Shown: positions 28,845-37,281, counted from the first letter of the stretch. The stretch is DNA of 64,000 nucleotides from Streptomyces antioxidans (GCF_000968685.2 NZ_LAKD02000027.1:62001-126000); one strand, 5' to 3'. A program made the numbers and translations. The notes: a model not told the origin generated them from the letters alone.

Positions 28845-29296
28845 GACGGGACGTTTCCGTGCGGTGTGTAGAGGTCGAGCAACCGCAGCCGGGTGGCCTG
28901 GAGCCGGTCGGCGATCAGTGCCGCGCACCGCAGCATCAGCTCGTACCCGAGCTCGGTATCGGCCGTGCACAGCTCACGCACCTCGGCCGCGGGAAACTCC
29001 CAGGTCCGCACGGGGCCGAGCGCCCGGGCGCCCAGGTGCCAGCGGTACGGCGGGAAGATCCACGACCATCCGAGCTGCTGCCGCGGCCCGAGGGTTTCGA
29101 CCACCTGGGGCCGACGGCCGGGGACGTACACGTCCAGGGCGACCTCGCCGGAGCGGATCAGCCAGAACCGGTCGGCGACGCCACCCTCGTCGAACAGGGT
29201 GCTTCCGGGGCGGAAGTCCCGTTCGTCGGCGAGCGTGAACAGCCGGTCGCGCTGGACCCGCGGAAGGGTCTCCAGCAGCAGGGGCCTTCCGGTCAT
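28841..29296 (-). CDS. cyclic-nucleotide-binding-domain protein in hydrogenase operon
   Basis: 151 residues from the ATG at 29296, overlapping the upstream hydB stop. It is a single CRP-type cNMP-binding barrel: FTLADERDFRPGSTLFDEGG, RFWLIRSGEVALDVYVPG and a LGWSWIFPPYRWHLGARALGP region in the place of the phosphate-binding cassette. There is no helix-turn-helix, so it is not a transcription factor. Placed between the beta and gamma genes with overlaps on both sides, it may tune hydrogenase activity or assembly. Whether it binds cAMP is open because the cassette Arg/Glu pattern is not canonical. Confidence 0.88.
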   Translation of the reverse strand: MTGRPLLLETLPRVQRDRLFTLADERDFRPGSTLFDEGGVADRFWLIRSGEVALDVYVPGRRPQVVETLGPRQQLGWSWIFPPYRWHLGARALGPVRTWEFPAAEVRELCTADTELGYELMLRCAALIADRLQATRLRLLDLYTPHGNVPS

Positions 29297-30450
29297 CGCG
29301 GCTCGTCCTCCGTACGCCGGGTCCAGTCGTGCAGGGCCGCGGCCTCCTCGGTGATGTCGATGGCGACCGGACACCAGACGATGCACCGGCCGCAGCCCAC
29401 GCACCCCGACGACCCGAACTGGTCGTGCCAGGTGCCGAGTTTGTGGGTGAGCCACTGCCGGTAGCGGCTGCGCGGCGAGGCGCGTACGGGGCCGCCAGGC
29501 AGATAGGAGAAGTCCAGGTCGAAGCAGACGTCCCAGACCCGCCAGCGCTCGGCGTGGTCCCCGGTCAGATCGGTGACGTCCTCGGTGGTGGTACAGAAGC
29601 AGGTGGGGCACACCATGGTGCAGTTGCCGCAGGTCAGGCATCGTGATGCGACGTCGTCCCAGCGGGGCGCCTCCAGCGTTTCCGCCATCAGCCGCCGCAG
29701 GTCGGTGTCCGGCATCGTGCGGCCCATCCGCTCCGCGGCGGACCCGACGGCGTCCACGGCGGACCGGCGGACGGCCTCGGAGGCCGGTTCGCCGGGCAGC
29801 TCCGCCAGGATCTCGGCCCCCTCCGTACTGTCGGCGCGGATCCAGAACCGGTGGCCCTCGTCATCGACCAGTTCGGTCAGCACCAGGTCGTACCCGGGCC
29901 CGGCGGCGGGACCGGTGCCCATCGAGACACAGAAGCAGGTGCCCCCGGGCTCGGTGCACTCGACCGCCACCAGAAACGCCCCGGACCGCCTGCCCCGATA
30001 GACCGGGTCGGAGTGCGGCCCTGCGGTCAGGACCCGGTCCTGGACCGCGATGGCCCGCAGATCGCAGGAGCGGACGCCGAGGAACGCGAAGCGGGGCGGC
30101 GCGGTGTCATCCGCCTCGATGACCAGCTCTCCGCCCGCGCGTTCGGCCGTCCACTGGCGGACCCTGGCGGGGTGCAGAAAGGTCTTCCAGGACTGCGGAC
30201 CGGCCGCGTTGGCGAAGGCCGCGCCATCCGTACGCGACCGCAGCCGGTACCGCCCGGCCTCGAGGTCCACGCCCCATCCGTACGGCAGCTGAGCGGCGGA
30301 TTCCAGCTCCTGCAGGACGATGGCGCCGTCCCGCACGGTGGGTCCGACCACCGTGTACCCGCGGGCCCGCAGAACGTCGACCAGAGCGGCCAACCCGTCC
30401 GTGCCGATCACTGCTCCCCCGGCCGGAGGAAGCGTCGACGCACTCACCAC
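29293..30450 (-). CDS. hydrogenase beta subunit, double [4Fe-4S] ferredoxin-like
   Basis: 385 residues from the GTG at 30450 (GAGGTGG upstream). The N-terminal ~250 residues are the subunit domain found in sulfhydrogenase beta / anaerobic sulfite reductase A proteins. Toward the end two [4Fe-4S] motifs appear: CLTCGNCTMVCPTCFC and GCVGCGRCIVWCPVAID. It is the first gene of a nine-gene minus-strand operon (beta, cNMP, gamma, delta, alpha, protease, hypF, hypC, hypD, then hypE as tenth) with overlaps at almost every junction. Confidence 0.93.
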   Translation of the reverse strand: MVSASTLPPAGGAVIGTDGLAALVDVLRARGYTVVGPTVRDGAIVLQELESAAQLPYGWGVDLEAGRYRLRSRTDGAAFANAAGPQSWKTFLHPARVRQWTAERAGGELVIEADDTAPPRFAFLGVRSCDLRAIAVQDRVLTAGPHSDPVYRGRRSGAFLVAVECTEPGGTCFCVSMGTGPAAGPGYDLVLTELVDDEGHRFWIRADSTEGAEILAELPGEPASEAVRRSAVDAVGSAAERMGRTMPDTDLRRLMAETLEAPRWDDVASRCLTCGNCTMVCPTCFCTTTEDVTDLTGDHAERWRVWDVCFDLDFSYLPGGPVRASPRSRYRQWLTHKLGTWHDQFGSSGCVGCGRCIVWCPVAIDITEEAAALHDWTRRTEDEPR

Positions 30451-30498
30451 AACCCACCTCGGTCATCGACGGACACCACGACCCATCTGCGCACACAT

Positions 30499-30515
30499 CC
30501 CGCCACGAGGGCGGG
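30499..30515. promoter_or_regulatory. inverted repeat upstream of the hydrogenase operon
   Basis: CCCGCC-ACGAG-GGCGGG, 49 bases upstream of the hydrogenase beta-subunit start. Spacing suits an operator or part of the promoter. A further self-complementary GGGGCCCC lies at about 30555-30562. No regulator is assigned. Confidence 0.35.
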
Positions 30516-30581
30516 CATGACGGCCCCGACACGGCCGTGATCGGCCGAATGCGCGGGGCCCCACGCCTGTATGGGCGATCA

Positions 30582-30601
30582 GCGGCCCGAGTCCGGGCCG
30601 C
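30582..30601 (-). terminator. hairpin after secDF
   Basis: GCGGCCCG / CGGGCCGC with a four-base spacer (AGTC), 37 bases after the secDF stop and upstream of the hydrogenase promoter. Likely terminator of the secDF transcript. Confidence 0.5.
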
Positions 30602-30637
30602 CCGCACCTGGTAGATCAGCGCGGCGATCGCGCAGCG

Positions 30638-32947
30638 TCACCGGTGGACCCTGCCGGGGGGCTTTCGGCGCGGGTGCAGTTCGACGGTGAGTGAGGCGGC
30701 GGTGAAGACGGAGGAGTAGGTGCCGACCGCCAGGCCGATCAGCAGGGCGAGGGCGAAGTCGGCGAGGGTGTCGTCGGCGAGGACCGCGAGGGCGGTGAGG
30801 ATGAACGCCGCGCCCATGCCGGTGTTGACGGTACGGGGCAGGGTCTGCAGGATCGCCCGGTTGGTCAGTCGGGGAAGCGGTGTGGCGCGGTCGCGGCCGA
30901 GCAGTTCGCGTACGCGGTCGAAGAGGACGACGGAGTCGTTGACCGAATAGCCGATGACGGTCAGTAGGGCGGCCAGGAAGACCCCGTCGACCGGCTTGCC
31001 GAGCCAGGCGAAGGCGCCGATGAGGATCACCACGTCGTGGGCGAGCGCGACGACGGCCGCCGTCCCGAAGAACCAGCGGAACCGGACCGCGAGGTACAGC
31101 AGTTGGGCGCCCAGGGCGAGGGAGAGGGCGATGAGGGCGTTACGGCGCAGTTCGTCGCCCATGCTGGGGCCGATCAGCTCGTCGCGGACCTTCTTCGTCT
31201 CGCCGCCGAGGGCGCTGACGGTTTCGTTGACGGTGGCCTCGTCGGTGTTGGTCAGGTTCTCGGCGCGCACCGTAAGCCCGGTGTCGCCGGAGGACTGTAC
31301 GACCGCGCGGGGAAACCCGGCGTCGGTGAGGGCGGTACGGGCCCGGTCGGGGTCGACGGGGGCGCTGGTGGCGTACTCGATCAGTCGGCCCCCGGTGAAC
31401 TCGATGCCGAAGTCCAGGCCGCGGACGAGGACGCCGGACGCCGCCACGACGGCGAGTGCGGCGGAAGCGGCCAGCCAGCGGCGGGGACGGCGCATCAGGA
31501 ACGGGTCGCGGCGCAGCAGCCGGTCACGGACCCAGCCGGTGCCCGCGATGCCGGTGACGCGGGGACGGCGGAAGACCCCGGGGCGGTTGGCCGCGTACTC
31601 GGCGAGCACCCGGCTGATCACCAGGGCGCTGACCATCGAGGCGAGGACGCCGATGGCGAGGGTGATACCGAAGCCGCGCACCGGGCCGGAGGCGAAGGCG
31701 AACAGGAGGCCCGCGGCGATCAGCGTGGTGATGTTGGAGTCGGCGATCGCGCTGAGGGCACCGCGGAACCCGGCCGCCAGTGCCGAGCGGGGGCTGGGGC
31801 GGCTAGAGGCCGCGTACTCCTCGCGCGCCCGTTCGAAGACCAGGACGTTGGCGTCCACGGCCATGCCGATCGCGAGGACGAACCCGGCGAGGCCCGGCAG
31901 GGTCAAGGTGGCGCCGAGCGCGGCCAGCGCGGCGTAGGAGATGAGGCCGTAAGCGGCCAGGGCGACGGTCGCGAGCAGGCCCAGGAGCCGGTAGACCGCG
32001 ATGATGAACAGTGCGGTCAGCGCGGTGCCGATGACGGCGGCGCGGGCCGCGGCCTCGATCGCGGCATCGCCGAGCGTGGCGCCGATGGTGCGCTGTTCGA
32101 CGGTCTCGACCGGTACGGGCAGGGCGCCACCGGAGATGAGCAGGGCCAGTTCGCGGGCTTCGGCGTCGTCGAAGGAGCCGGTGATCTGGGTGCTGCCGCC
32201 CGGGATGCCGGTCCCGCACGGTACGGAGGGGTCGACCTGCGGCGAGGAGATGATCTTGTTGTCGAGGACGATGGCGACCCGTCGCTGCGGATCACCGGCC
32301 GGATGACAGGCGGCCCGTGCGGTGACCTCTCGCCATCGGTCCTTGCCGGTCTTGGAGAAGTCGACCGTGACATGCCATCCGGCACCGCCCTGCTGGTCGA
32401 AGCGGGCGTCGGCGCCCTCGACGTCCCGCCCGGTCAGATCGGCGGCCAGCAGCCGCAGGGGCCGTCCGGACTCATCCGGCAGCACCCGCCCCTCGGCCGG
32501 ATCCGTCGAGGGGGTGGTGGCGCGGTCGGTGGTCCCGGCCGGGCCGCTGACCGCGTGCACGGTGAGCTGCGCGGTGCGGCCCAGCACATCGGCCGCCTTC
32601 TTCGGGTCATGAACGCCGGGCAGTTCGACGAGGATGCGGTTGTCGCCGGAGCGGACGAGGGTCGGTTCGGCGACGCCGAGGGCGTCGATGCGGCCGCGCA
32701 GCACCTCCATGGTGCGGTCGGTGGCCGCGGCGTCGGCGTGGGTGGTGGGGGTGGAGCGGGTCTCCAGCATGATCTGGGTGCCGCCGCGCAGGTCGAGGCC
32801 GAGGCGGACCGGCGTGGTGAGGGCGATGGCCAGCGATCCGGCGATCACGGCGAGGGCGAGCAGCGCACGCATGCGCGGGAATTTGCTCCGCTTGTTCCGG
32901 GTATTCCGGTTATTCCGGCTATTTGACTTTTCGCGGCGTTTCAACAC
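30638..32947 (-). CDS. secDF: fused protein-export factor SecDF
   Basis: About 769 residues. GGAGG is followed by CCC, GTG (32947) and TTG (32944); either may be the start, and a weaker GTG lies at 32980. SecD half: RLGLDLRGGTQIMLET, periplasmic domain, and helices with GFVLAIGMAVDANVLVFERAREE. SecF half: LDFGIEFTGGRLIEYATSA and VIGYSVNDSVVLFDRVRELL. Twelve membrane helices are expected. SecDF uses the proton gradient to pull secreted proteins out of the Sec channel. Streptomycetes normally have separate secD and secF, so this looks like an accessory fused copy. It is in tandem with a small secreted protein gene. Confidence 0.92.
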   Translation of the reverse strand: MLKRREKSNSRNNRNTRNKRSKFPRMRALLALAVIAGSLAIALTTPVRLGLDLRGGTQIMLETRSTPTTHADAAATDRTMEVLRGRIDALGVAEPTLVRSGDNRILVELPGVHDPKKAADVLGRTAQLTVHAVSGPAGTTDRATTPSTDPAEGRVLPDESGRPLRLLAADLTGRDVEGADARFDQQGGAGWHVTVDFSKTGKDRWREVTARAACHPAGDPQRRVAIVLDNKIISSPQVDPSVPCGTGIPGGSTQITGSFDDAEARELALLISGGALPVPVETVEQRTIGATLGDAAIEAAARAAVIGTALTALFIIAVYRLLGLLATVALAAYGLISYAALAALGATLTLPGLAGFVLAIGMAVDANVLVFERAREEYAASSRPSPRSALAAGFRGALSAIADSNITTLIAAGLLFAFASGPVRGFGITLAIGVLASMVSALVISRVLAEYAANRPGVFRRPRVTGIAGTGWVRDRLLRRDPFLMRRPRRWLAASAALAVVAASGVLVRGLDFGIEFTGGRLIEYATSAPVDPDRARTALTDAGFPRAVVQSSGDTGLTVRAENLTNTDEATVNETVSALGGETKKVRDELIGPSMGDELRRNALIALSLALGAQLLYLAVRFRWFFGTAAVVALAHDVVILIGAFAWLGKPVDGVFLAALLTVIGYSVNDSVVLFDRVRELLGRDRATPLPRLTNRAILQTLPRTVNTGMGAAFILTALAVLADDTLADFALALLIGLAVGTYSSVFTAASLTVELHPRRKPPGRVHR

Positions 32948-33016
32948 GGGCCTCCGGCAGGCACGTCGCGGCAGCGGCACGCACGGCCGCGACGGAAGAA
33001 AGGGTGATGGGTGGCG

Positions 33017-33424
33017 TCAGTTACCTGCGGGCGCCGGAGGGGCCCGGCCACGGTCATGGGCCGATCGGCCGGGAGAGATAACTACGCGCGCGGAACGCGC
33101 CGAAGCACGGGCACCGACAGCCGGGGCGCCATCCGCATCGCGGGGGTCGGTGGCGTGGTGATCCGGTGGGCACGGGCGCTCACCGAGGTGGTCGTGGCGG
33201 ACCCTGGCCTGGGCCGCGCAGCCGGTGGCGCACGGGTCATCCGCCCGGGGACCGGTGTCCGGACGCTCGGCGCCCGTGGCCGCCGGGGCCGAGTGGGGCA
33301 CGGGGCCGGAAGTGGCGCGCGCGGTATCGGCGGGAACCAGCGCCAGCAGGACGGCGAGGAGCGCGACGAGCGTTCCGGCCAGTCGGTGACCGGCGGGCGG
33401 GAGGGTGCGGGGTGCTGGGCGCAT
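33017..33424 (-). CDS. small secreted Cys/His-containing protein of unknown function
   Basis: 135 residues. The N-terminus is a signal peptide: arginines, then GTLVALLAVLLALV and a likely cleavage site ADTARA. The mature part is Pro/Ala/Asp-rich with three cysteines (DDPCATGC, ERPCPPDHH) and several histidines, which could bind metal. No family recognised. It precedes secDF by 70 bases on the same strand, so the two may be co-transcribed. Overlapping plus-strand frames exist, but none has a signal peptide or a sensible ribosome binding site. Confidence 0.55.
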   Translation of the reverse strand: MRPAPRTLPPAGHRLAGTLVALLAVLLALVPADTARATSGPVPHSAPAATGAERPDTGPRADDPCATGCAAQARVRHDHLGERPCPPDHHATDPRDADGAPAVGARASARSARVVISPGRSAHDRGRAPPAPAGN

Positions 33425-33499
33425 GCACCGTCCCTTTCCTGCCGGGTGTTCGGATTCCTGCTGGCTGCTCGGTTCCCTGCCGCGTGATCGGGGCGTACG

Positions 33500-34243
33500 T
33501 CAGGGTTCGATGAGACCGGCGCGGATGGCGTAGCGGGTCAGCTCCAGCCGGTCGTGCAGACCGAGTTTCTGCAGGAGGTTCGCCCGGTGGCGGTGCACGG
33601 TCTTGACGCTGATGAACAGGATCTCGGCGATCTCCTTGGAGGAGTGCCCCTCGGCGACCAGTTTGAGGACCTCCTCCTCGCGAGGGGTGAGGAGCTGGTC
33701 CGGGTTTTCCTCGCCGTGGCGGACGCGGTCCAGGTAGTTGCGGATGAGGGCGGTGACCGCGCCGGGGTAGAGGAACGGCTCATTGCGCATCGCGGCCCGG
33801 CAGGCGGCGACCAGATCGCGGTCGGCGACCGACTTCAGCACATAGCCACAGGCCCCGGCCTTCAGCGCCTGGAACAGATACTGCTCGTTGTCGTGCATCG
33901 TCAGCATCAGAATGCGCAGGCCCGGCTTGAGCGCCACCAGCTCGCGGGTGGCCTGAAGGCCGGTCAGGCGCGGCATGGCGATGTCGAGCACGGCCAGGTC
34001 GATCTCCCGGCTCCGGGCCGCCTCGATGGCCTCGGCTCCGTCCCCGGCCTCGGCGACGACCTCCAGGTCGGGCTCCCGGTCGAGGATCAGGCGTACGCCG
34101 CGGCGTACCAGGGCGTGGTCGTCGGCGAGCAGGATGCGGATCGGCGCCGCGGTCGTGGGAGAGGCCGTGGGAGCGGCCGCGGGAGAGATCACGGGAGGCG
34201 GTGTCGAGGCCGTGGCGGGTCCGGGCGGCGTCGGATCGGGCAT
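33500..34243 (-). CDS. NarL/FixJ-family response regulator
   Basis: 247 residues. A Pro/Ala/Thr-rich leader of ~34 residues precedes a receiver domain (IRILLADDHALVRRGVRLIL; phospho-acceptor Asp87 in AVLDIAMPR; LKAGACGYVLKS), then a LuxR-type helix-turn-helix (LTPREEEVLKLVAEGHSSKE, ISVKTVHRHRANLLQKLG). It lies two bases after its histidine kinase gene. By family and context it may control the surrounding stress genes, like DosR/OsdR-type regulators, though this is inference. Confidence 0.95.
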   Translation of the reverse strand: MPDPTPPGPATASTPPPVISPAAAPTASPTTAAPIRILLADDHALVRRGVRLILDREPDLEVVAEAGDGAEAIEAARSREIDLAVLDIAMPRLTGLQATRELVALKPGLRILMLTMHDNEQYLFQALKAGACGYVLKSVADRDLVAACRAAMRNEPFLYPGAVTALIRNYLDRVRHGEENPDQLLTPREEEVLKLVAEGHSSKEIAEILFISVKTVHRHRANLLQKLGLHDRLELTRYAIRAGLIEP

Positions 34244-34245
34244 GG

Positions 34246-35217
34246 TCAGGGCTGCTTCCTGGGGGCTGGTGCGATGAGGCGGATCCGGGTGCCCGCGCCG
34301 GGCGTCGAGGTGATGTCCAGGGTGGCCTCGGCGAGCAGGGCGCGTTCGCGCATGCCGCGGATCCCGGCGCCCTCGCAGGCGGCCTCGATGCCGCGGCCGT
34401 CGTCGGCTATCTCCAGCACCACCGACTCGTCGACGCGGTGCAGGCTCACCCCGATCCGCCGCGCGTCCGCGTGGCGGGCCGCGTTGGTCAGGCTCTCCTG
34501 AGCCACCCGGTACAGCACGAGCTCGCTCTCCTGGTCGAGGGTGGGCAGGTCGGCGTCGAGGCGGCGTACGACACGCAGCCCGGTGTGGGTGGCGAAGTCC
34601 TGCGTGAGCGAGGTCAGTGCGCTGACCAGGCCCAGGTCGTCCAGGACGCCGGGCCGCAGACGGCGCACCAGGCGGCGGACCTCGTCCAGGCTCTCCCGGG
34701 TGATCTCCTGGGCCTGCTGCAGGTCCTCGCGCAGCGGCTCGGGGGCGTCGTCCGCGGTGCGCTTGAGCACCAGCAGGATCGCGGTCATGCTCTGCCCGAC
34801 CTCGTCGTGCAGTTCCTGGGCGATGCGGCGGCGCTCCGCCTCCTGGGCCAGCAGCGCCCGGGCGCTGGACGTGGCGCGTTCGTGCTCCAGCCGGTCGAGC
34901 ATGGCGTTGAAGGTGCGGATCAGCTCGGACACCTCACTGCCGCCACGGGCACCGGGCACGGGCAGCCGTTGGCCCGGGCGCAGCAGGTCAACGGTGGTCA
35001 TCAGCTTGGCCAGCCGGTCCAGCGGGGCCAGGCCCCAGCGCAGCAGGGTGCCGTTGGCGACCAGCATGACGGCGAGACCGCCGACCAGGAGGCCCGCCTC
35101 GGTCAGCAGCACCGGCACGGAGACGGTCACCGGCGCCCACAGCAGCAGCGCCGTGGCGGTGCCGAGCACCACGGCGTTGAGCCCGAATATCCGCCAGAAC
35201 AGCGACACCGGGGACAC
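34246..35217 (-). CDS. sensor histidine kinase (HisKA_3 type)
   Basis: About 323 residues if started at the GTG 35217; GTG 35208 gives better spacing to GGAGG, and the frame is open to 35409. Two N-terminal membrane helices (FGLNAVVLGTATALLLW and LLTEAGLLVGGLAVMLVA), a HAMP-like linker, the phospho-acceptor helix with AQELHDEVGQSMTAILL, and the ATPase domain ending IADDGRGIEA and TPGAGTRIRL. There is no GAF or PAS domain, so a haem-type oxygen sensor as in DosS is not seen. Pairs with the adjacent NarL-type regulator. Confidence 0.93.
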   Translation of the reverse strand: MSPVSLFWRIFGLNAVVLGTATALLLWAPVTVSVPVLLTEAGLLVGGLAVMLVANGTLLRWGLAPLDRLAKLMTTVDLLRPGQRLPVPGARGGSEVSELIRTFNAMLDRLEHERATSSARALLAQEAERRRIAQELHDEVGQSMTAILLVLKRTADDAPEPLREDLQQAQEITRESLDEVRRLVRRLRPGVLDDLGLVSALTSLTQDFATHTGLRVVRRLDADLPTLDQESELVLYRVAQESLTNAARHADARRIGVSLHRVDESVVLEIADDGRGIEAACEGAGIRGMRERALLAEATLDITSTPGAGTRIRLIAPAPRKQP

Positions 35218-35368
35218 TCCTCCTTCCGCGCTTCGCGTGTGATCAGCTCTACTGTCGCTCATCGCCCTGCGGCTCATCGCCCCGTGGCTCATCGCGCCCC
35301 GGGCGGAGCCACCGCGGCTGATCACGACCGAGCCTGACACAGCCTGCCTTCGGCACCGCGCGCGGTCG

Positions 35369-35386
35369 ATGGGGCCCGCTCCCCAT
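35369..35386. promoter_or_regulatory. palindrome ATGGGG-N6-CCCCAT, copy 1
   Basis: Perfect 6-bp arms around a 6-base centre in the kinase/DksA divergent region. A second copy with one mismatch lies at 35456-35473, centres 87 bp apart. The pair looks like binding sites of one dimeric regulator. Confidence 0.45.
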
Positions 35387-35455
35387 ATCCGGGGGCGTCG
35401 GATACCCATGCGCCGTTTCCCGCCATCGCCCCGTGGTCACCACTGTCCCGGGCAA

Positions 35456-35473
35456 ATGGGGTCCGCGCCCGAT
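35456..35473. promoter_or_regulatory. palindrome ATGGGG-N6-CCCGAT, copy 2
   Basis: Same geometry as the site at 35369-35386, with a single mismatch in the right arm, 145 bases upstream of the DksA-like start. Confidence 0.4.
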
Positions 35474-35617
35474 GGGTTTCCGACGCCGAATCGAGCAGAG
35501 TCGAAGACGATCGAGCCGTCCGGTACGGCCAGCCAGCGCTCGCGGTCATGGCGACCGCGGCGACGGAACCGGGCGGCCACTGCCGCGCGCAGCGCGCTTA
35601 TGAGAAGGGACCTCATC

Positions 35618-35947
35618 GTGCCGCTCGACACCGCCCAGACCGGCCCCCGCCCCGGGCGGCTGACCTCTCATGAGGCCCGCCAGCGCCTCGAGCACGCCCG
35701 CAACAGCCGCCTGGCTCAGCTGCGTGCCCTCGACGAGAGCGTGCACAGCACCGACGCCCATCTGGTGTCCGCGCAGACGGAGGCGATCCAGCGGGTCCTC
35801 ACCGAGATCGACGAGGCGTTCGTCCGCGTCGACGACGGCACCTACGGCAGCTGCCAGGGCTGCGCCAAGCCCGTCCCGGCCGAACGCCTGGAGATCCTCC
35901 CCTACACCCGGCACTGCGTCGCCTGCCAGGGCCGCGCCACCGCCTGA
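35618..35947 (+). CDS. DksA/TraR-type C4 zinc-finger protein (first copy)
   Basis: 109 residues from the GTG at 35618, preceded by AGAAGGGA; an ATG at 35600 is possible but lacks a ribosome site. A helical N-terminal region (RLEHARNSRLAQLRALDESV) is followed by YGSCQGCAKPVPAERLEILP and HCVACQG, a CxxC-x17-CxxC zinc finger. DksA-like proteins enter the RNA polymerase secondary channel and alter transcription in stress. It heads a four-gene run: two DksA-like proteins, an MreB-like protein and a membrane protein. Confidence 0.9.
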   Translation: MPLDTAQTGPRPGRLTSHEARQRLEHARNSRLAQLRALDESVHSTDAHLVSAQTEAIQRVLTEIDEAFVRVDDGTYGSCQGCAKPVPAERLEILPYTRHCVACQGRATA

Positions 35948-36011
35948 CCGGCCGCCATCCCGGCTCCATCCGACCCGTCTTCGTCTCCGCCCTGCTCAAA
36001 GGGGTGAAGTG

Positions 36012-36377
36012 GTGAACCACCAGACCATCGGCGACCGTGCTGCGCACCTGTCGCCCGAGGATCTTGCCGCGCTGCGGGAGAACCTGCATGAACAGCGGCT
36101 GTTCCGCCAGGAGCAGCTGCGGCAGATCGCCGCGGCGCCCCGCGCCGAGGACCTGCTACGGCGCCGCTCCGCGGCTCAGACCGAAGTACACGTCAAAGTC
36201 GCCGCCTCCGCGCGCATGGTCCTCGCCGATGTGGAGGCGGCGCTGCGGCGCATCGCCGAGGGCCGCTACGGCCGTTGCCACCTGTGCCGTCGCCCCGTAG
36301 AACGCGAACGCCTGATGATCGTTCCACAGGCCCGCTACTGCGCACGGTGCCAGCAGGTGCGGGAGGCCGAACGATGA
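36012..36377 (+). CDS. DksA/TraR-type C4 zinc-finger protein (second copy)
   Basis: 121 residues from the GTG at 36012 with AAAGGGG seven bases before. A coiled-coil-like N-terminal half (LAALRENLHEQRLFRQEQLRQ) precedes the zinc finger YGRCHLCRRPVERERLMIVP and YCARCQQ. It differs clearly from the first copy, so the pair is old rather than a recent duplication. The stop overlaps the start of the MreB-like gene (ATGA at 36374). Confidence 0.9.
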   Translation: MNHQTIGDRAAHLSPEDLAALRENLHEQRLFRQEQLRQIAAAPRAEDLLRRRSAAQTEVHVKVAASARMVLADVEAALRRIAEGRYGRCHLCRRPVERERLMIVPQARYCARCQQVREAER

Positions 36378-37195
36378 CCGTCCTCCGCCGCTTCCGGGCC
36401 GGCGGCTCCCCCGCCGGGCACCGGCACCGGCCCCGGCCGTGGTGCCGACACTGCTGCGGCCTCGCCCTCGACCTGGGCAGCGCCCGCACCCGCGCCTGGA
36501 TCGCCGGCCGCGGCACCATCCTCGACGTGCCCACCATCACCTTCCCCGGTGCCGGAGCGGTGTACCCGATCCAGCGCGGCGCCATCGTCGACGTTCCGGG
36601 AACGGCCCGGATGCTCGACCGGCTGCTCAGCCATCGGCTGCCCCGCCTCGGCCGCCCGCTGGTGGTGGTCACCGCGCCCGTGCTGGACGGCCCCGCCTAT
36701 CGGGAGCGGGCCCGCACGGCCGTGGAGGTGCTGCGCCCGCGTGCGGTCCTGACCGTCCCCACCGCACGCGCCATCGCCCTGGCCGCGGACGCCGACCTCT
36801 CCCTCCCGCTGCTCGTGGTGGACATCGGCGCCCACCTCACCGAGGTGGTCCTCCTCCTCGACGGCCTGGTCGTCGACGCCCGCCGCACCGCCCTGGGCAC
36901 CACCGACCTCGCCGGTGCCAGCTCCACGGCGGAGATCAGCGAAGCCATCAGCACCATGATCACCTCAATGCTCCGGCAGGACCGCACGTCCCACACCGCC
37001 GAGGCGCTGACCCGGGGAGCCCTCCTGGCCGGGGGCGGCGCCCTGCGCCCCGACCTCACTCACCGGCTCATCGGCGGCACCCACGCACCCCTGCGGGCGG
37101 TTCCCGCACCGCACACCGCGGCGATCCGCGGCGCCGCCAAGATCCTTCGGGCCGCGCACGGCCATCCGTCGGCCAGTGGTACGTCCCCGCCCTGA
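36374..37195 (+). CDS. short MreB/FtsA-like actin-fold ATPase
   Basis: 273 residues, against ~340 for MreB. The N-terminus is basic with HCCG, then the phosphate-1 loop GLALDLGSARTRAWIAG; phosphate-2 LLVVDIGAHLTEVVLL appears near residue 155 and the adenosine motif region GALLAGGGALRPDLTHRL near 215. So the ATP-binding core is kept while subdomain parts are lost. It probably does not build the cell-wall cytoskeleton, since the true mre cluster is absent here. Coupled to the DksA-like gene by a four-base overlap. Confidence 0.8.
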   Translation: MTVLRRFRAGGSPAGHRHRPRPWCRHCCGLALDLGSARTRAWIAGRGTILDVPTITFPGAGAVYPIQRGAIVDVPGTARMLDRLLSHRLPRLGRPLVVVTAPVLDGPAYRERARTAVEVLRPRAVLTVPTARAIALAADADLSLPLLVVDIGAHLTEVVLLLDGLVVDARRTALGTTDLAGASSTAEISEAISTMITSMLRQDRTSHTAEALTRGALLAGGGALRPDLTHRLIGGTHAPLRAVPAPHTAAIRGAAKILRAAHGHPSASGTSPP

Positions 37196-37281
37196 CCCGA
37201 CCCGCTCCTCCGCCGACCCCGCCGACCCCGCCGGCCGGGGTCTCCGGTACGCCATCCCCCGACCCCGGAAGGAGAACCACC

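Larger units (their letters stand above)
35218..35617. other. 400-bp divergent intergenic region with repeats
   Basis: Between the kinase (minus) and the first DksA-like gene (plus) no protein gene is supported. It contains three ~15-bp direct repeats of CTCATCGCCC-type sequence (about 35258-35302), the two ATGGGG-N6-CCC(C/G)AT sites listed separately, and a GTGGT-C-ACCAC palindrome near 35432. Promoters for both directions must lie here. Confidence 0.6.

Noticed and set aside
33166-33513. Plus-strand ORFs over the small secreted protein upstream of secDF
   Set aside because: They lack a signal peptide, ribosome site and balanced composition, unlike the minus-strand frame.
34246-35217. DosS-type haem sensor kinase
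   Set aside because: There are two membrane helices and a HAMP-like linker but no GAF domains, so an oxygen-sensing DosS orthologue is not supported.
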